Assembly (NCBI GenBank): GCA_964400355.1
Contig: CAYNTO010000010.1
Coordinates: forward strand, 51,788 to 115,787
Length of the DNA: 64,000 bases
Origin: JACKAL01 sp964400355
GTDB lineage: Bacteria; Bdellovibrionota; Bdellovibrionia; Bdellovibrionales; JAGQZY01
Direction: 5' to 3'
This document shows, in pieces, positions 44,475 through 52,037 of this stretch (positions are counted from its first letter, which is position 1; the number at the start of each line of letters is the position of its first letter). A program made the translations under genes and the position numbers. The notes beneath the pieces are model-generated. The model saw only the letters and a program-made list of their open reading frames with translations. It had not been told where the DNA came from and searched no databases.

Positions 44475-45379
44475 TGCCGACGCAAAATTTATCTGATACA
44501 AAAAAATGGTTCGAAGAGATCAATCCAGAGGAAACTCTGGCACTGCGTTTTAAAACCACCGAGCATTTGTTTTCTAAAAAGAGCCCGTTTCAACAGGTCG
44601 ATGTGTACAACACACTATCCCATGGCAAACTTCTCGCCCACGATGGTCTGGTTATGGTTACGGAAAAAGATGAGTTCGTGTATCACGACATGATCACCCA
44701 TGTCCCGATGTTTGTTCACCCGCGCCCGCGCAACGTGCTGATCATCGGCGGCGGCGACGGTGGAACCGCCCGCGAGGTGCTCAAGCATCCGTCAGTGGAA
44801 GCGTGCACCATGGTCGAGATTGATCCGGTGGTGATCGAGGCTGCGCGCGAGTTTTTAAAACAAACTTCTTGTGAATTCGACAATCCTAAACTCACCATCA
44901 AAACTGAAGACGGCGTGGACTTTGTAAAAAACTGCAATCAAAAGTTTGATGTGGTCATTGTCGACAGCTCCGATCCTATCGGGCCAGCGACCCCGTTGTT
45001 CAACACCAGTTTTTATAAAGATATCCATTCTATTTTAAGTGACAATGGCATCGTCGTCTCTCAGTGCGAATCGCCCTACTACCACCGCGACATGCAAGAA
45101 ACATTGCTTAAAATTTTAAAAGAGCATTTTCCAAAGGTGCATCTCTACACGTATACTAATTTAAGCTATCCCGGCGGATACTGGGCATTTAGCTATGCCT
45201 CTAAAGGCTTGTGCCCAATTGCCGACTTGGATTTCAAAAAGGTCGAAAAGGCCGCGCTCAAAACTGAATATTATAACCCGAACATTCACTGGGGCGCGTT
45301 TCAACTTCCCACGTTTATGGCGACAAATTACAAAGCCTTACTCACTCCACTTCCAGAAATGAAAGTCGTTAAGAACTGA
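44474..45379 (+). CDS. speE: Spermidine synthase
   Basis: Transfers the aminopropyl group from decarboxylated AdoMet to putrescine. Rossmann-like PABS domain with GGGDGGTAREVLKH, acidic MVEIDPVVIEAA and the catalytic/active loop VDSSDPIGPATPLF. An N-terminal beta domain precedes it; 301 aa is normal. The ATG overlaps the decarboxylase stop by one base, so the two enzymes are made together. Confidence 0.96.
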   Translation: MPTQNLSDTKKWFEEINPEETLALRFKTTEHLFSKKSPFQQVDVYNTLSHGKLLAHDGLVMVTEKDEFVYHDMITHVPMFVHPRPRNVLIIGGGDGGTAREVLKHPSVEACTMVEIDPVVIEAAREFLKQTSCEFDNPKLTIKTEDGVDFVKNCNQKFDVVIVDSSDPIGPATPLFNTSFYKDIHSILSDNGIVVSQCESPYYHRDMQETLLKILKEHFPKVHLYTYTNLSYPGGYWAFSYASKGLCPIADLDFKKVEKAALKTEYYNPNIHWGAFQLPTFMATNYKALLTPLPEMKVVKN

Positions 45380-45381
45380 AC

Positions 45382-46041
45382 ATGAACACCGCGCTTCTCA
45401 AATACGAGAATGCCTTTCTCGTGGAACATCTCCATAGCCACGTCACCCCCGAGAGGTGGAAGCGCATTCAAACAGCCGTCGACAGCCGCCGTCCCAGAAC
45501 TGCTGTTGTCCTCGAGGACATTTACGACCGCGGAAACACCAGCGCCGTCATGCGCTCTGCAGAGGCGTTTGGCCTTTACCAGCTGCACATGATTGAGCTC
45601 GGCGAGAAGTTTAAAGAATCCAAGCGCGTCACCCAAGGAGCGCACAAGTGGCTCGACAGCAAAAAATGGAAAAGCACTGCCGCTTGCGTAGAAAACCTCA
45701 AGGGTCAGGGTTACAAGATCTACGTGACCCATTTAGACGCACAGGCAAAACCATTGGCTGAGGTGGACATGAGCCAGCCGTTCGCCATTGCCTTTGGAAA
45801 CGAAAAGGATGGTGCCTCTGCAGAGCTCCTAGCACTTGCGGATGAGCGGGTTTACATTCCCATGCAGGGTTTTGTACAAAGCTTCAACATTTCGGTGGCC
45901 GCAGCGTTGTGTTTTTACCACATACATCTCTTTGCGAAGAAACAACATATGAGTGACGAAGAGCGTACCCGCCTCTTAGCGTTGTACCTGACTCGCTCCA
46001 TCGATATTTGGGAAAAATATCTTCCCACCCCCGTATCCTGA
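45382..46041 (+). CDS. trmH: tRNA (guanosine-2'-O-)-methyltransferase TrmH (SpoU family)
   Basis: AdoMet-dependent 2'-O-methyltransferase with a trefoil knot. Motif 1 LEDIYDRGNTSAVMRSAEAF, motif 2 IAFGNEKDGAS and motif 3 IPMQGFVQSFNISVAAAL are present. Its short N- and C-terminal extensions fit TrmH (Gm18 of tRNA) better than rRNA enzymes. It starts three bases after speE and is likely cotranscribed with it. Confidence 0.9.
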   Translation: MNTALLKYENAFLVEHLHSHVTPERWKRIQTAVDSRRPRTAVVLEDIYDRGNTSAVMRSAEAFGLYQLHMIELGEKFKESKRVTQGAHKWLDSKKWKSTAACVENLKGQGYKIYVTHLDAQAKPLAEVDMSQPFAIAFGNEKDGASAELLALADERVYIPMQGFVQSFNISVAAALCFYHIHLFAKKQHMSDEERTRLLALYLTRSIDIWEKYLPTPVS

Positions 46042-46104
46042 CTCTTGAATTTGCCCTCATAAACGGCTAAGAATTAGAGATCATTCATTTCTTTTGAGGT
46101 GTGT

Positions 46105-47304
46105 ATGGATTGGCAATCATTTGACCTATTTAACCCGACCGACGAACACAAAATGCTCCGCGATTCTGTGCGCGCATTTGTTGCCGATCAAGTAGAACCG
46201 CAAGCGCACGATTTTGATCGCGATGAAAAATTCAATCTTCCGTTGTTCAAACAATTAGGGGATCTGGGCTTACTGGGTATTACTGCCACGAGCGAATTCG
46301 GTGGTTCAGAGATGGACCCTGTAAGTGCGGTCATCGCCCACGAAGAGATCTCCTACTCTGATCCTGGTTTTTGCCTCGCCTACTTGGCGCACGCCATGTT
46401 GTGCGTAAACAACCTTTCCGTGAACGGCAGCAAAGAACAAAAAGCCAAATACCTCCCGCAATTGTGTAGCGGTGAATATGTGGGCGCAATGGCTATGTCG
46501 GAGCCGAATTACGGGACGGATGTGCTCGGCATGGAAACGACAGCCAAGAAAAATGGTGCAAATTATATTTTGAACGGTCAAAAGATGTGGATCACCAATG
46601 GTTGCATTGATGACGACGGCACGGCCTGCGACATGGTGTGGGTGTATGCGCGCACCGGCACGGATGCTAAAGGACGACCGCAAATTTCCACTTTTATCGT
46701 CGACAAAAACGACAAGGGTTTTTCTGTGGGCCAAAAGATTCGCGGCAAACTGGGAATGCGGGCTTCAAATACCGCCGAGTTGGTTTTTGCCAATTGCTCG
46801 ATCCCCGCAGATCGCCTGGTGGGCAATGAGGGCGAATCGGCCACCCACATGATGAAGAATCTGGAGATTGAGAGATTAACTTTGGCAGCGATGAGCTTGG
46901 GCATTGCACGGCGCTCGATTGATGTGATGAACAAGTATGCCACTGAGCGCGCCGCTTTTGGTAAGCCCTTACATTCGTTTGGACAAATTCAGCGCCATAT
47001 CAGCGAAAGCTATGCTGAATATCAGGCGGCACGCGCTTACGTGTACAACACCGCGCGCTCACTCACGCCGAGCGGCTCTGGCCACCGTTTGGATTCCGAC
47101 GGCGTCAAACTGTTCACCACTACGGCCGCAAAAAACATTGCCGATCGCGCCATTCAGGTTCTTGGCGGATATGGATACGTTGCCGAGTATGTTGTTGAGC
47201 GCTTGTGGCGGGATGCAAAGTTATTAGAAATCGGCGGCGGGACGTTGGAAGCCCACCAAAAAAATATCACTCGCGATTTGAGTAAAAATCCAAACTTGAA
47301 CTGA
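46105..47304 (+). CDS. Acyl-CoA dehydrogenase (isovaleryl-CoA dehydrogenase-like)
   Basis: FAD enzyme of acyl-CoA beta-oxidation or branched amino acid breakdown. Signatures: AMAMSEPNYGTDV, WITNGCIDDD, ERAAFGKPLHSFGQIQ, QVLGGYGYVAEYVVERLWRD and EIGGGTLEAHQ. A Glu in LEIERLTLAA corresponds to the catalytic position of isovaleryl-CoA dehydrogenase, rather than the EGT Glu of medium-chain enzymes. GAGG precedes the ATG; a GTG two codons upstream is less likely. Substrate not certain. Confidence 0.92.
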   Translation: MDWQSFDLFNPTDEHKMLRDSVRAFVADQVEPQAHDFDRDEKFNLPLFKQLGDLGLLGITATSEFGGSEMDPVSAVIAHEEISYSDPGFCLAYLAHAMLCVNNLSVNGSKEQKAKYLPQLCSGEYVGAMAMSEPNYGTDVLGMETTAKKNGANYILNGQKMWITNGCIDDDGTACDMVWVYARTGTDAKGRPQISTFIVDKNDKGFSVGQKIRGKLGMRASNTAELVFANCSIPADRLVGNEGESATHMMKNLEIERLTLAAMSLGIARRSIDVMNKYATERAAFGKPLHSFGQIQRHISESYAEYQAARAYVYNTARSLTPSGSGHRLDSDGVKLFTTTAAKNIADRAIQVLGGYGYVAEYVVERLWRDAKLLEIGGGTLEAHQKNITRDLSKNPNLN

Positions 47305-47338
47305 TGAGCTCAAGTTGTCTTTGCGAACTGGAGTACCC

Positions 47339-48334
47339 ATGAACACTATTACTGTTGGCCGATCTCTTAATCTCGCTCTCACATTTTTTATCGCCACTCT
47401 CATCATTGGCTCGCCCAGTTCTGGATTGGCCTGGGGCAAGCGAGGTCACGAAGCCGTGGGCAGCCTTGCCGCACAGCTGTTAGGTAAAGAACATAAAGGT
47501 TCAGAATTTTTAATCTATCATTCCTTCGATATGGGTTATTACAACAATGTTCCTGACCTCGTTTGGAAAGCCGATCCTGAGACGTACAAAAAAGAATACA
47601 TTCAGCATTTTATGGATCTCGAGGACTACGCCAAAGTCAAAGACGTGCAGTTCAATAAAGATCGTAAACAGTTTTTTTCAAAGTATCCGATGATTCAGAA
47701 AAATGCCGGCCGCGCGTGGTGGCGTGTGCAGGAGTTAGTGACCGAGCTGGAAAAAATCAGCCAACAGCTCAAGCGTTACCAAAAAGCCGAAAGCGGGAAG
47801 AAAAATCCAGATAAAAAAATGACGGAAGAGCGCCACCGCTTACAGGCGCAATGGCTCCTGCATGCCGGGGTACTCGGCCACTATATCGCCGATTTAGCGC
47901 AACCCATGCATGTTACAGACAACTACGACGGCGAGCAAACTGGTCAAAAAGGTGTGCATCATTGGTTTGAAGAAGAAGTGATCGATCACTTATATCCTGA
48001 CATCAAGACCGAAGCTTACAAAAAAGCCCGCGATAAGTGGGCCGCATTCCATAAAGAAAACGAAAAAAAAGCCGTTTTTGATTTGGTTCAGCAGTTGGCA
48101 AAAGACAGTAGCTCGCACGTGGGCGAGCTCTTAAAGATCGATAAAAAACAAGGGCGCTCCTCCGGTGCCGCCGCTGCCAGTGCTTTTCGCGATATGGCCA
48201 CTGATCGCATCAGCGTCGGCATTTTGTATCTCGCTGAAATTTGGTCCCGCCACACCGGCTGGAACTATGACGGCGATCGCTTCTATACATTCCTTGTTGC
48301 GCCCGCCTATATCGAACCTTCGCCTGAAAAATAG
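47339..48334 (+). CDS. S1/P1 family nuclease (secreted)
   Basis: Zn-dependent nuclease that degrades single-stranded nucleic acids outside the cytoplasm. Signal peptide with cleavage before WGKRGH, giving the N-terminal Trp that ligates zinc in this family. Other ligands: Asp in NNVPDLVW, His in QHFMDLED, HAGVLGHYIADLAQPMHV and HHWFEEEVID. Start supported by GGAG. A Lys-rich helical insertion of ~35 residues interrupts the domain (near residue 130). It could serve prey nucleic acid breakdown, an inference. Confidence 0.88.
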   Translation: MNTITVGRSLNLALTFFIATLIIGSPSSGLAWGKRGHEAVGSLAAQLLGKEHKGSEFLIYHSFDMGYYNNVPDLVWKADPETYKKEYIQHFMDLEDYAKVKDVQFNKDRKQFFSKYPMIQKNAGRAWWRVQELVTELEKISQQLKRYQKAESGKKNPDKKMTEERHRLQAQWLLHAGVLGHYIADLAQPMHVTDNYDGEQTGQKGVHHWFEEEVIDHLYPDIKTEAYKKARDKWAAFHKENEKKAVFDLVQQLAKDSSSHVGELLKIDKKQGRSSGAAAASAFRDMATDRISVGILYLAEIWSRHTGWNYDGDRFYTFLVAPAYIEPSPEK

Positions 48335-48338
48335 TGCT

Positions 48339-49397
48339 TTATAAAATTGATTTATTATGGCTAAAGAAATTCTTAAGATCGTGCCGATAGACGCCGTTGG
48401 AATGAGGAATTTCCACTTTGAATTGGCGTAGCACGCGTTTATTGGTGCGATCGTAGATTGCGACTTTACCTGTAGAGAGTGAAAGCAAATAAGTACCCTT
48501 ATCTAAGATATCAAAGCCGCCGCCCAAATCATGCTGAAACCCATCTAATCTATGATCGAGAAATCCGAGCGGCTTACCTGTCTTTCGATCGAAAAATTCC
48601 AATGTTGAGATCTTTCTTTTGTCAGCGAGCGGATGGTCGTTCACGTAGACGGCAATGGTATCTTCATTGTATGTATCGACCTTCGCCTCGTGAATAAATT
48701 TGCCCGGTAAACTGATGTACGGGGTAAATTTGTTGTTCTGTAAATTTACCTTTAGTACCTGTGCAACGCCGAACAGATTGAGAGTGGAGTAGAGCACTTC
48801 TGTGGGCAGCTGAATATCACCTGTGCAGGTATCAGCCACATTCACACCGTTTCCATGACCGAATTCTAAGTACTTATTCCAAGGCGCTACCGGCCTCAAG
48901 GGTAATAGCTTTTCTATCGAAGGCAACTCTGCACCAAGCGCACCTGCAAGTTGATGAATGTGATCGTACAGATCTACTTGAGCAAGGATCTTGCCGGATC
49001 TCGTATCGATAGCAACTATGCTGTCAAAAACAACCTTACGCCCTTGATAATCGTGAACATTATAAGCAAGAACAATCGCAAGCTTTTCGTCGCAGTGTAA
49101 CCGAATTTGATCGTGATGAATCTGAATGGCCTGCGTCCACGTGTGGGCTCCGGACGCATCAATTCCTGATATTGAATCGTCATCGGCAGATAAGTAGCTG
49201 CCATCGCTTTTAAATGCGCACTGCCACCCCATCAATTTTCTAAATAGATTTCCTGATTCGTCAAAAATTCGGCAATGTGTTACATATGCGGGTTGGGGGT
49301 AGTTGGTGCTTGGCAGGAAAGATAGAGAAGTTGGGATCAAAAAATAAGCGACTAAAAAAATAGCCGCCAAACCTAGAATTCCAAGTGCAATCCGCAT
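48339..49397 (-). CDS. Membrane-anchored beta-propeller-like protein (arylsulfotransferase-like)
   Basis: N-terminal signal anchor (LGLAAIFLVAYFLIPTSLSF), then repeated beta-strand blades with His-rich loops (QIHHDQIRL, EFGHGNGVNVA, DHRLDGFQHDLGGGFD). The pattern resembles arylsulfotransferase (ASST)/PQQ-type propellers in layout but no catalytic signature can be fixed. Extracytoplasmic. Its stop is only a few bases from the convergent nuclease gene. Confidence 0.5.
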   Translation of the reverse strand: MRIALGILGLAAIFLVAYFLIPTSLSFLPSTNYPQPAYVTHCRIFDESGNLFRKLMGWQCAFKSDGSYLSADDDSISGIDASGAHTWTQAIQIHHDQIRLHCDEKLAIVLAYNVHDYQGRKVVFDSIVAIDTRSGKILAQVDLYDHIHQLAGALGAELPSIEKLLPLRPVAPWNKYLEFGHGNGVNVADTCTGDIQLPTEVLYSTLNLFGVAQVLKVNLQNNKFTPYISLPGKFIHEAKVDTYNEDTIAVYVNDHPLADKRKISTLEFFDRKTGKPLGFLDHRLDGFQHDLGGGFDILDKGTYLLSLSTGKVAIYDRTNKRVLRQFKVEIPHSNGVYRHDLKNFFSHNKSIL

Positions 49398-49495
49398 ACT
49401 CTAAATTATGAACTTAGAATAACTGCTGTCAAAGCGATAGCACTAAGTCCTAACGCGTCTTCACCGTCAAGAGCGTGAGTTGTCCTCATCCCTTG

Positions 49496-50245
49496 TTATT
49501 TACAAGTGCGTCCCCAAGTATTTGCCGTCTTATCACCGACTCCGATATGAACGCCCGTTGAACCGTAGTAACCGAGCGCCCGAACCACACCAGCCTTGCG
49601 ATGTTTACAGAGCTCGTCGAACCCTTTTATCGCATCGGCATTTGTGCAGAATCGAACGTCTACGGATGTGCCTTGAGGATGTCTGCCGGCCGCTCCACCG
49701 ACATTGGCATTGTACGGCTCGGGTCTCCACCAGTTATAGATCGAAGACACGCAAATTCCTTTGGCGGACAACTTCTTTAGTAAATTGATCGCTGTGGTTG
49801 CGTTCTTCCAGGTTGTGGTCGTTGGATGAATCAATCGATGCTCTTGTGACACTCCGTAGGTGCACGCAAAAATAGTTTTGCTCGATGGATTCGGGCGTTC
49901 CACTTGCGAGCAATAGGAAGAATTTCCGGTCGCACTTGCACACTGCCGCTGGAACTCCGCGCGCTTGGCATTTCCGCTATTCACAGTGGCCTTTTGTGAA
50001 GAAGAAGCTTTCGTACAGCCTTTCATTTCGTAAATAAAGGAATCTGGGAGCAATTCGAAATCATCTTGGTACGTGAGTTCTTCCTGGGCCATCATCTGTT
50101 CATGAAAAAGGATTTCCTCTTCTTCAGTCAACTCTCGATCAGAGTCATGTGCCGAAGCGCTGACAGTATAAAGCGCAAAAATCGCATTGAGCGCCGTAAA
50201 AATGAAAAATACTAATCTGGTTTTGTTTGTTCGTTGCGTTTTCAT
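49496..50245 (-). CDS. Secreted M15-type metallopeptidase (D-Ala-D-Ala peptidase-like)
   Basis: Probable peptidoglycan peptidase. Signal peptide VFFIFTALNAIFALYTVSASA, a ~110-residue N-terminal region with paired cysteines, and an M15-like domain with SIYNWWRPEPYN, the zinc-binding H-x6-D block GRHPQGTSVDVRF and a distal zinc His in GVHIGVG. The start used is the ATG inside the 55-bp terminal overlap at the scaffold gap; ten upstream codons are not needed. The promoter lies across the gap. Confidence 0.78.
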   Translation of the reverse strand: MKTQRTNKTRLVFFIFTALNAIFALYTVSASAHDSDRELTEEEEILFHEQMMAQEELTYQDDFELLPDSFIYEMKGCTKASSSQKATVNSGNAKRAEFQRQCASATGNSSYCSQVERPNPSSKTIFACTYGVSQEHRLIHPTTTTWKNATTAINLLKKLSAKGICVSSIYNWWRPEPYNANVGGAAGRHPQGTSVDVRFCTNADAIKGFDELCKHRKAGVVRALGYYGSTGVHIGVGDKTANTWGRTCK

Positions 50246-50284
50246 AACAACTTCATCGGAAACGCACCCGACCACCTTAAGACG
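50230..50284. repeat. 55-bp contig-end overlap, left copy
   Basis: Identical to 50385-50439. It ends exactly at the N run, so it is the shared end of two contigs rather than a biological repeat. Confidence 0.85.
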
Positions 50285-50384
50285 NNNNNNNNNNNNNNNN
50301 NNNNNNNNNNNNNNNNNNNNNNNNNNNNNNNNNNNNNNNNNNNNNNNNNNNNNNNNNNNNNNNNNNNNNNNNNNNNNNNNNNNN
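50285..50384. other. Scaffold gap of 100 N
   Basis: Default-length gap flanked on both sides by the same 55 bases. If the copies are merged, the M15 peptidase gene and its leader read through without interruption. Confidence 0.95.
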
Positions 50385-50439
50385 TTCGTTGCGTTTTCAT
50401 AACAACTTCATCGGAAACGCACCCGACCACCTTAAGACG
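50385..50439. repeat. 55-bp contig-end overlap, right copy
   Basis: Begins at the first base after the N run and contains a second copy of the peptidase ATG region; see left copy. Confidence 0.85.
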
Positions 50440-50532
50440 AGCGTCAGCTCTCCAACGAAAATTAGACCTATAGTCGGCCCCGACTCACATAAGTCAGCAC
50501 CACCCAGTAATTATGGTTACTCAACCCGACCC

Positions 50533-50679
50533 GGACCAAGTCTCTAGGTTAGGTTTTTTTTCATTCACTATTTTGGAGACGCGGCTCCTGCCTCGCTGCA
50601 ACCCCTTCGGGGACGCATCCGCTTTGCAGAGGTCTCCAAAACAGTGAATGAAAAAAAACCTAACCTAGAGACTTAGTCC
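50533..50679. repeat. Long palindromic element A
   Basis: Inverted arms of 48 bases (50533-50580 and 50632-50679) with two mismatches around a 51-base core. The core can itself fold (CCCC-TTCG-GGGG; CTGCA..TGCAG). It has about 92% identity to the core of element B in reverse orientation, while the arms differ. No ORF of note. It lies in the ~545-base gene-free stretch 50440-50985; the sequence between A and B is AT-rich and featureless. Confidence 0.85.
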
Positions 50680-50791
50680 TCGAATAATTTAGAAAAATAG
50701 TAAGATGAAAAATAATATGAAACCGAATAGGAAGAATTTTTCCTCAAATGCGCTCCCCGATTTCGAAAGAATTTTAGTTCTCACAGCATGA

Positions 50792-50940
50792 GGACTGAGT
50801 TTCTGGTTTGTGTTTTTCGTGCGTATTGCATTTCGGAGACCTCTGCAAAGCGGATGCGTCCCCGCAGGGGTTGCAGCGAAGCAGGAGCTGTGTCTTCGAA
50901 ATGCAATACGCACGAAAAACACAAACCAGAAACTCAGTCC
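50792..50940. repeat. Long palindromic element B
   Basis: Inverted arms of 49 bases (50792-50840 and 50892-50940) with one mismatch around a 51-base core that is the reverse complement of the element A core with four changes. The outer arm ends are related to A (GGACTgAGTtTCT against GGACTaAGTcTCT) but the middle of the arms is different and still self-paired. Confidence 0.85.
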
Positions 50941-50964
50941 AGATTGACTCGTTGCTAGACTAAA

Positions 50965-50979
50965 AGGTGCCTAGCACCT
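50965..50979. repeat. REP-like palindrome AGGTGC-CTA-GCACCT, copy 2
   Basis: Same 15-bp palindrome as near 10.2 kb with a different centre; it sits six bases beyond the stop of the Fe-S carrier gene and could serve as its terminator or mRNA 3' stabiliser. Confidence 0.4.
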
Positions 50980-50985
50980 GTCCGG

Positions 50986-51315
50986 TTAGACGTTGAAGGA
51001 GGTGCCGCAGCCGCAGGTGCGGTTGGCGTTGGGATTATTGAAGGTGAAACCTTGGCCGTTGAGGCCACCTTCGTAATTGAGGGACATACCCACTAAGTAG
51101 AGATAACTTTTTTTATCGACGATGATTTTAATGCCTTTGTCCTCGACGAGTTTATCGTCGGCGCCAACAGTGGCATCGAAATCGAGTTTGTAAGACATGC
51201 CGGAGCAGCCACCGGGAACAACCTTCACGCGCAAAGCCGTTTCCGGCGTGGCTTGCGGGTCGTCTTTGATCAACTTTAATACTTGTGCGGCAGCGCTATC
51301 CGATACTTGAATCAT
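50986..51315 (-). CDS. A-type Fe-S carrier protein (HesB/IscA/ErpA family)
   Basis: Delivers Fe-S clusters to apo-proteins. 109 aa with the three ligands Cys37 (GGCSGMSY), Cys101 and Cys103 (TCGCGTSF). Full length. No isc or suf genes are adjacent, but the upstream neighbour encodes a 2Fe-2S ferredoxin, a sensible client or electron donor. No clear Shine-Dalgarno. Confidence 0.94.
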   Translation of the reverse strand: MIQVSDSAAAQVLKLIKDDPQATPETALRVKVVPGGCSGMSYKLDFDATVGADDKLVEDKGIKIIVDKKSYLYLVGMSLNYEGGLNGQGFTFNNPNANRTCGCGTSFNV

Positions 51316-51350
51316 AAAATGATACTAGCACAACTGATAACCGAAATCAG

Positions 51351-51974
51351 CTATTTTTGAGGTGCACTGGGTTTCGCCCCACGCGGTTGATTATTACGGT
51401 TGCGATTGCGGTTTTGATTGTTGTTCTTATGCTGTTTATTTTGTTGATGATTTCGCTGTTGATTGCGACCGCTGCCGTGTTTTTGCTGCTTCTTTTCACG
51501 GTTTAATTCCGCATAAAAATTATCGTGTCCTGGGCGCTCTTCATTTTTATCAATTTGAGTCACCAGCGTGGCGTCCTCTTTATACTCTTCGATAATACTG
51601 CCTTTGATCGCATTGGATTGGCGATCAGGAGCGATGGTTCTACCTGATGGGCCGACGGTGGGTCGCTGCTTGGCGCGCTTTTCTTTTTCGATCTGCTCGC
51701 TCAAGTCCACCTCGATGTCGCCGAAGCACCGCAGCTGGCAGGACAAGCGGCTTTGATCCACATAGTAGGCGGTGCCGATAAGGTTGAGTTCTTTGGATCC
51801 CGGCGGCGGCACATTGTGATCGCCAGACTTGATCTGAATACGGCATTCGGCGCACGAGGGAATGCCCTTGCACACCGATTGTATGTGAATGTCGTTTCTT
51901 TGCGCGAGATGGAGTACACTCTCGTTCAATTCGATCTCATACTCCACGTTTTGCGGCAGAAATTTTACTTTCAT
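51351..51974 (-). CDS. 2Fe-2S ferredoxin with long Asn/Gln/Arg-rich tail
   Basis: Residues 1-~95 form a plant/adrenodoxin-like ferredoxin domain with cluster ligands Cys35, Cys41, Cys44 (VCKGIPSCAEC) and Cys79 (LSCQLRC). A further ~110 residues are predicted disordered; the last ~45 are almost all Asn, Gln, Arg, Lys and His (KNNNQNRNRNRNNQPRG). Ferredoxins of this kind normally end near 110 aa. AGGAG precedes the ATG. The tail looks RNA-binding-like, which is an inference; the next gene upstream is RNase Y. Confidence 0.85.
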   Translation of the reverse strand: MKVKFLPQNVEYEIELNESVLHLAQRNDIHIQSVCKGIPSCAECRIQIKSGDHNVPPPGSKELNLIGTAYYVDQSRLSCQLRCFGDIEVDLSEQIEKEKRAKQRPTVGPSGRTIAPDRQSNAIKGSIIEEYKEDATLVTQIDKNEERPGHDNFYAELNREKKQQKHGSGRNQQRNHQQNKQHKNNNQNRNRNRNNQPRGAKPSAPQK

Positions 51975-52005
51975 CGCAGGCTCCTAACCCGGTTGGCTCC
52001 TGAGC

Positions 52006-52026
52006 GAGCGTGCACGGAGCACGCTC
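52006..52026 (-). terminator. Hairpin between rny and the ferredoxin gene
   Basis: Perfect 8-bp stem GAGCGTGC / GCACGCTC with a 5-base loop, downstream of the rny stop. It lacks a T-tract on the minus strand and may act as a processing or attenuation site. Confidence 0.4.
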
Positions 52027-52037
52027 CTCGGAAAAAA

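Noticed and set aside
50541..50670. attC-like integron site in palindromic element A (GTTAGGT and ACCTAAC)
   Set aside because: The GTTRRRY and RYYYAAC motifs are in the reverse order for an attC site, are part of a 48-base perfect-arm palindrome, and no integrase is in the window.
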